Below, one piece after another: positions 58,790 to 64,000 of a stretch of DNA of 64,000 bases (position 1 is the first letter of the stretch; each line of letters starts with the position of its first letter). Source of the stretch: Styela clava (Eukaryota > Chordata > Ascidiacea > Stolidobranchia > Styelidae). The translations under genes and the position numbers were made by a program. The notes beneath the pieces were generated by a model, which saw nothing but the letters and a program-made list of their open reading frames with translations, was not told where the DNA came from and made no database searches. The stretch spans positions 13,154,974 to 13,218,973 of the forward strand of contig NC_135259.1 in assembly GCF_964204865.1 (NCBI RefSeq). The letters are read 5' to 3'.

Positions 58790-60894
58790 GTTGATATCAG
58801 TGTTTATACAGCTTCATCATTGTAAGTATAAAATTTGATCTTAATTTAGGAATTTATAATTTTATACCTAAAAATGAGATATTGATATTAATTCATTTAT
58901 AAGCGAACTAGTCATTATGAGGTTTAAGATGATTAATTTTGAATTTTTAAAATAACAATATGCAAATTACGTAAGATGGCAGAATGGAAATTCAATTTGA
59001 AGTTCATTTTAGTTCAATTTACAGACCATCTTCTATTGTCATTACTTAAAAAATTTCTGAGGAATGAACAAAAAATCAGTTGCAATTTTGTTCCAAGCTA
59101 CTCAGTTAATAATACACACAAAAGTCCCCTGGTTCTAGACACAAACTAGCAGAAAATGCAATAAATCAATTTCATTTACAATAATTGAATTTAGCTAGAT
59201 TGGGTCATACTTAATCAAACATACCCGGCTGATAGTAGAAAAAAAAACATTGTTCTACAATAACATTTGAGAAAAAGAAGTTCACGAATGATATCCATAG
59301 CAATGGTATGCAATATTTCTCATTGAATAAAAATATAATGACCAACAAATTTACAGTTTGTTTCCTTGTTTAAAAAATTGTTTTAAGTTTGACCATAATC
59401 ATGTTAAAAACTTCAGAGAAACTATAGAAGTTAGAAGAAGGTCTATAATAATTAGTTTCCTGTAGTACATTTCAAATGAGTTATAACATAAGTTATATTA
59501 CATTACAACTATACAAGCCATAACCAAAATCGGAGATAAAAGACACTTGTTCGCCCTAATCTTCAGTTCAATTTAAGCGAGACTAACTACCGTACATACG
59601 CGATGCGATGGTGAATCCATATGTGTATAAAGCAAGTATGTTATAGCAAGAATAAAGATGACTACTCTACATGATTCAAAATTTATATCAAAAAAAGTCT
59701 TCAACATACTTGGGTAAGGAAAGTCAGTAGATCGAATAATTAACACATGCTAGAAATCATTGCATCATATACACACACTGATCCACGAGTTCAAAAGCTT
59801 AGAAGATACTACACTACTAAGTCGCTTGTTACAACATTATACAGCCATGGACAATTTAAGATAAACAACATAACAGCCTGACAAACATTTTCATTTTCTA
59901 ATATCACATTCCCAATTCATCTCCAAACATTGGGGAAATATTGATCAGTTAAAACCAGTATTGATTTTCCATTCATGAGGTGCAGTTCTGCATTTCAAGA
60001 AAATATTGATCTGCAATGAGCATCAGAGTACCAAATCCCTATTAAGGCATCAGATAAGATTATATTGGTGCCACTTTGGTATGATTTTAGTAATAACCTT
60101 ATAGTATAACCTTATTCAGTATAACCTTACCTTAACCCTTACCCAACGATGACAGGATTAGGAACTGAATTATATAAAAATGTCTTTATGCGATTGAGAT
60201 CACATATCATGATGGTTTTAGTTTTATGCACTGAAATCACATACCAAAGTGCAACTGATTACGGCATTTATATAAATGCATATTAGTACTATTGTATACC
60301 GAAATACAAAATGACAAAAATAGGACAGTCAAGTTTTTGGAAAATAAATATTTCTGTCTAGTTATTTTTACACAATCTTACCAACAACCTACCTATAACC
60401 TATACACAACTCCTATATACAATACAGTATATCAAGATAACAGTACTGAATAAATTTTGGAAAAGCACCCTGTTCCACAACAATTTGATATAAATTCCAA
60501 TTGCATTTCATTCAATGACAATTGTTTCAATAAGTTGAGTAAGAGCAGGAACATCCAAAGTTGAATATTTTACCATTTCAAATAGGCCTACATTTTGAGA
60601 ATATATTTCAGTATGGAATATCGAATACATTCTAAATTAGAGGCATATTCACATATGAAAAATTTTGTGAATCAGTAATCAGTATATCTTTATGTTGATC
60701 ATATCTAAAGCGAGATAATTTCTTTGTGTTGTTTCTTACCAGTTGGGATAACTTGCAGTATGTTTTGATCTACAGGTCGGACATCCCAAAATCCCCAACT
60801 TTTAAATAAAAATGTTCTAAATTATTCCCTAATTCAAAAATTTACTGAATCGTTTACAATGAATTTCATATGTATTCGAATATTCGATTCGTTT

Positions 60895-61095
60895 TGGACA
60901 GCCCCGGTAAAGAGTTAATTATTACTTATTTCGATTTTCCTCATTTTAGTTCTATTTTGAGTTTGGGGACTGTCTGTGTTAGCCAGGTGAATATACCCCC
61001 TGCTCATAGGTTTCAGTCCCTTTACACAACTCGATGTAAAATAGGCAAACAAAATTAGTTACCTCCATATTGGTACACACACTTCTGGAGCGCCG
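60895..61095. mobile_element. Diverged relative of the 36.9-kb MITE
   Basis: The right end, reversed, reads GGCGCTCCAGAAGTGTGTGT, ACCAATATGG, matching GGGGCTCCCGAAGTATGCGAACCAAGATGG at 37134. The middle (GATTTTCCTCATTTTAGTTCTATT) matches CAATTTTCCTTATTTTAGTCCTATT at about 36983. The left end is unclear, so limits are approximate. Confidence 0.5.
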
Positions 61096-62333
61096 ACAAT
61101 CTACACGGGGACTACACTTAGTCGTTAGTCCTAACAATACACTTCAAGACAAAAAAATTAGGAAATTTCAATGCGAACAGTGCAAGATAATAAAGACTAA
61201 GTTGTATAACATCTGTTTTGATGAATAAGAAAATTTTTTCAAAGGTAGAACTGGTCAGAGGAAGGTCGCAAAGCATCACCTCAACAAAAAGTAGCAAGAC
61301 TCTTACTGTTATAATAGGCAAAGCAATATCGCTGATTCTTCTAAATTGTAACCCAACCTAATGAAAATTGAATTAATTTGATCTTAGTGTTCCTCCGGCC
61401 TTAACCAAGCCCGACCCTAGCAGAGCATTGAGTGCAAAAAAAATAGTTCCTGGTTGGGATCACATATAATGCGACACTGAGCTGCATGAATAAAATGAGA
61501 CGTAGAGCTTCTAAGAATATTATGAGATGACTGCTATTAGGTATTAACTAGCTGTCCAGAGATCATCGCTGATTAACGGTAATACATTCTAGTCCAGTAG
61601 TCCTAATTAAGAATAGCAAATTGATACTGTGGGTACACTTTGAAAAATAGTGAATGCATAAACTAGCATATAGAGTTTATTTTAGCTCCTCTGACAAAAA
61701 TACAGTCAGAAATTAATGAAAAAATAAGAAAATATTTGGGTAACGAACAGAACATGTAATGATTACAAATTACCATCCTTAATCCGACTACTAAATGAGA
61801 ATATTATGCCCAGCTAATATGTCTGGGGTAGCTAATTTGACTAAAATCAATCATCTCATGGTATTTTTAGAAGATATTCACTCCATTATATTTATGCAGC
61901 CCCGCTGCGCAGAATTATGTCAATCACAGATTAATACTTACATAAGAAATGATATAATTCCAATTTGGACACGCTTAATCAAACATAGCAAGCTGATAGT
62001 AATAAAGAGCATTATACTACAACTAGCATTTACAAAGAAGTAATTCTATGGCAAATATAAGCAATACTGTTATTATTGAAGTAAACATTGAAGTTTGTCT
62101 ATAATGGGTTCCCCATATCACTATTTCCATTGCTCAGAAAAATGCATAATTCTTAAGTGCCTACTTTCAATCCATCTGAAATAGCTTATTTCAGTATTTG
62201 TACAAATTTGATTTCGGGTAAAATACAGTCAAATCAATTTTTCCCATTCAATACATGTCAAATTCGCATTTATTTACTATATACAAAAAATCCGAATTAC
62301 TGGTATATTAGTTTTTAAATATTTAAACAGGTG

Positions 62334-62646
62334 TATGGTGGCCCATCGTTGTCACTAGTAAAATCTATGAAATAAAATAAAAAATTGAAAACAAAAAAAA
62401 ATTTAAAAAAAAAAAAACGCGAATAAAATGAAAATAAAGGTTGACAACGATGGGCTGTTTGCAAAATTTTTCAAAATAAAAAAGCTTTTCTTTTATCACT
62501 TTTTTTTTTGCATTTTCAATTTTTTATTCCATTTTTATTTTATTAGTAATTTATTTTTTCCACAAAATTTTATCAATTCATTTTTATTTTTTTATTTTAC
62601 TTTTTTAATTTTTTTGGAATTTTACTAGTGACTATGGGCCACCATA
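62334..62646. mobile_element. Fold-back MITE with A-rich and T-rich halves
   Basis: The ends TATGGTGGCCCAT and ATGGGCCACCATA are inverted, extended by TCACTAGTAAAAT and ATTTTACTAGTGA. CAGGTG flanks both sides exactly (62328-62333, 62647-62652). The left half is A-rich and the right half T-rich, so the whole could fold. GACAACGATGGGC at about 62442-62454 also pairs with the left arm, giving an alternative inner hairpin. No coding capacity; the frame at 62428-62628 is low-complexity. Confidence 0.85.
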
Positions 62647-62692
62647 CAGGTGAGTTTAATATCGAATATTTTATTTAAAATAGATCAGAAGC

Positions 62693-62710
62693 TCGATCGA
62701 TCGATCGATC
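62693..62710. repeat. (TCGA)n microsatellite
   Basis: Four perfect TCGA units plus TC. Confidence 0.9.
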
Positions 62711-64000
62711 ATCGAATTTTACTTGATGCTGTGATGGGCAAAGTTTTATCGGATTGCAGGGCTAGCAATTTCCGAATTTATATCGTCATTACTGCATTAA
62801 TGCTTTTTACTTTTCTAAATTCATTCTAAAGTGAACTATCAGCTACTAAATTTGGCACCAAAATTGTAAAACAATTATAACTGATTAACACTTACTTCAG
62901 TACTTATGACTCAAAACAGTAAAAGCAGTTTAGAATGTTCAGACAGCATTGAACTGCTCTTCATATCCTAACACATACTGTCAGACTGTAGTCCGACTTG
63001 CATATACCGGTACCGTATAGCTGCATAGTCTGATAGTCTACTGATTAGTCCGGAACATCCCAGATTCAGACATAAACATATGAAAACATTCCCATTATGT
63101 TCCCATTACAGCATTATAAAACCTATCTATTCCGACTTTGGTATCGACACCGCAGTCTCTCCCTTTTAATACGATAATATCTTGAATATCTGAAAAGAAT
63201 AATCGCACCTTCCCCCGATTACTGTACCAAGAATGTATCTCAGCAATATGCCGCTGTGCGTTATTTATAAGAACGAAGAGTGGTAGTTGGAGTTCAAAAA
63301 AAGGGAACAACATTCCAGAAACGTACGTCACTCGTTGAAATCTCCCGGTATTGCCATTTATCTCTTTTCGCGGGCGAAACCGAATGATGGAAAACTAGAG
63401 CAATGAAAATAACGGAAAATACATTGGAAAGTGAAAAATTTCACATTGCCAATACTGGCAAGTATTTGCAGGTTCTAATTCACTAAGAATAATTATGTGA
63501 GAGAAGGTTGCTGGACTCCTCACCAAAGGCGAAGGCCACCTAATACTATACCCGACATGGTCTAGTAACCGGACGAGAGAAAAAAATAAGTTTATTTCGA
63601 CTCCCCAATTAGCAATAGGCGATAAAATAATTGATAAAAACAAACAAATAAAACTGATTATAGAATTAGGAGAGGAAAAAACCTTAAGTGAGGTTTAAAA
63701 CGTTCAGAATGGTAAATAAAAGGATTTTCCAAAAAGAAGTGGTACGTGTTCACTCAACTAAAATTATTAGGTCAATTCACACACACTCTCACGAACACAC
63801 ACAACCACTGAGATATTATAAAGTGAGGAAAACGCGATGAACTTAAGATAAGAGACGCTGAGACGGTACATAGTAAACTAGAAACAAATAAATCAAATTT
63901 ATTTGCCACGCCATATTAATCATTCTATAACGGTTGCCAAATTGAATATCGATTTTATAATCAAGAGTGAACAATGTAGATAAATTGAAAAAAAAAAATA

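Larger units (their letters stand above)
58790..64000. other. Intergenic region upstream of UNC13
   Basis: No supported gene. It should contain the UNC13 promoter, which cannot be placed by eye. It holds a diverged MITE (about 60895-61095), a fold-back element (62334-62646) and a TCGA microsatellite. The stretch 63100-63400 has noticeably more CpG than its surroundings and a 78-codon GTG-started minus-strand frame with no recognisable domain; it may be a promoter or exon of a gene beyond the window. Confidence 0.5.

Noticed and set aside
63095..63331. 78-codon minus-strand frame in the CpG-richer segment
   Set aside because: GTG start, no domain recognised, no splice partners; mentioned only as a possible promoter area.

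Overview
This 64-kb window is AT-rich eukaryotic nuclear DNA. Genes are cut into many short exons with canonical GT-AG introns, mostly 100-1,000 bases long, and separated by intergenic DNA rich in short DNA-transposon derivatives. The genes (annexins, a HormR-GAIN-7TM adhesion GPCR, a Munc13 with a vertebrate-type amino-terminal C2A) and the compact introns suggest an invertebrate chordate, most likely a tunicate. That assignment is inference. No rRNA, convincing tRNA, CRISPR array or prokaryotic operon is visible. All exon boundaries were read by eye from splice sites, reading frame and family resemblance. Phases were checked to join throughout both annexins and the receptor; the small gene at 19.3-20.8 kb needs one weak donor to stay open.

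Layout. 0-3.6 kb: a possible small single-pass membrane protein gene (+) next to a dispersed repeat, a decayed THAP domain and a decayed tandem repeat. 3.8-7.5 kb: annexin A (-, 7 coding exons, 322 aa). 7.6-14.3 kb: intergenic, with one hAT-type element. 14.3-18.0 kb: annexin B (+, 7 coding exons, 325 aa), arranged head-to-head with annexin A and sharing its exon plan. 19.3-20.8 kb: a small gene of unknown function built partly from micro-exons (-). 22.3-36.8 kb: an adhesion GPCR (-, 30 coding exons, 1,764 aa) with signal peptide, laminin-G-like, discoidin (F5/8C), unassigned, PAN/apple, unassigned, hormone-receptor, GAIN/GPS and 7TM domains, plus a long tail ending in a possible PDZ ligand. 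36.8-54.1 kb: gene-poor, with several MITEs and fold-back elements. 54.1-58.8 kb: a complete UNC13/Munc13 (-, 1,564 aa) in one uninterrupted exon. 58.8-64 kb: no supported gene, two MITE-like elements.

The genes do not form an evident pathway. UNC13 is a presynaptic or secretory vesicle-priming factor, the annexins are membrane-binding proteins, and the GPCR is a cell-surface adhesion/signalling receptor. The points most worth a second look are the intronless UNC13 with all its regulatory domains intact, the receptor's unusual ectodomain, and the divergent annexin pair that shares an exon plan but has lost most calcium sites.
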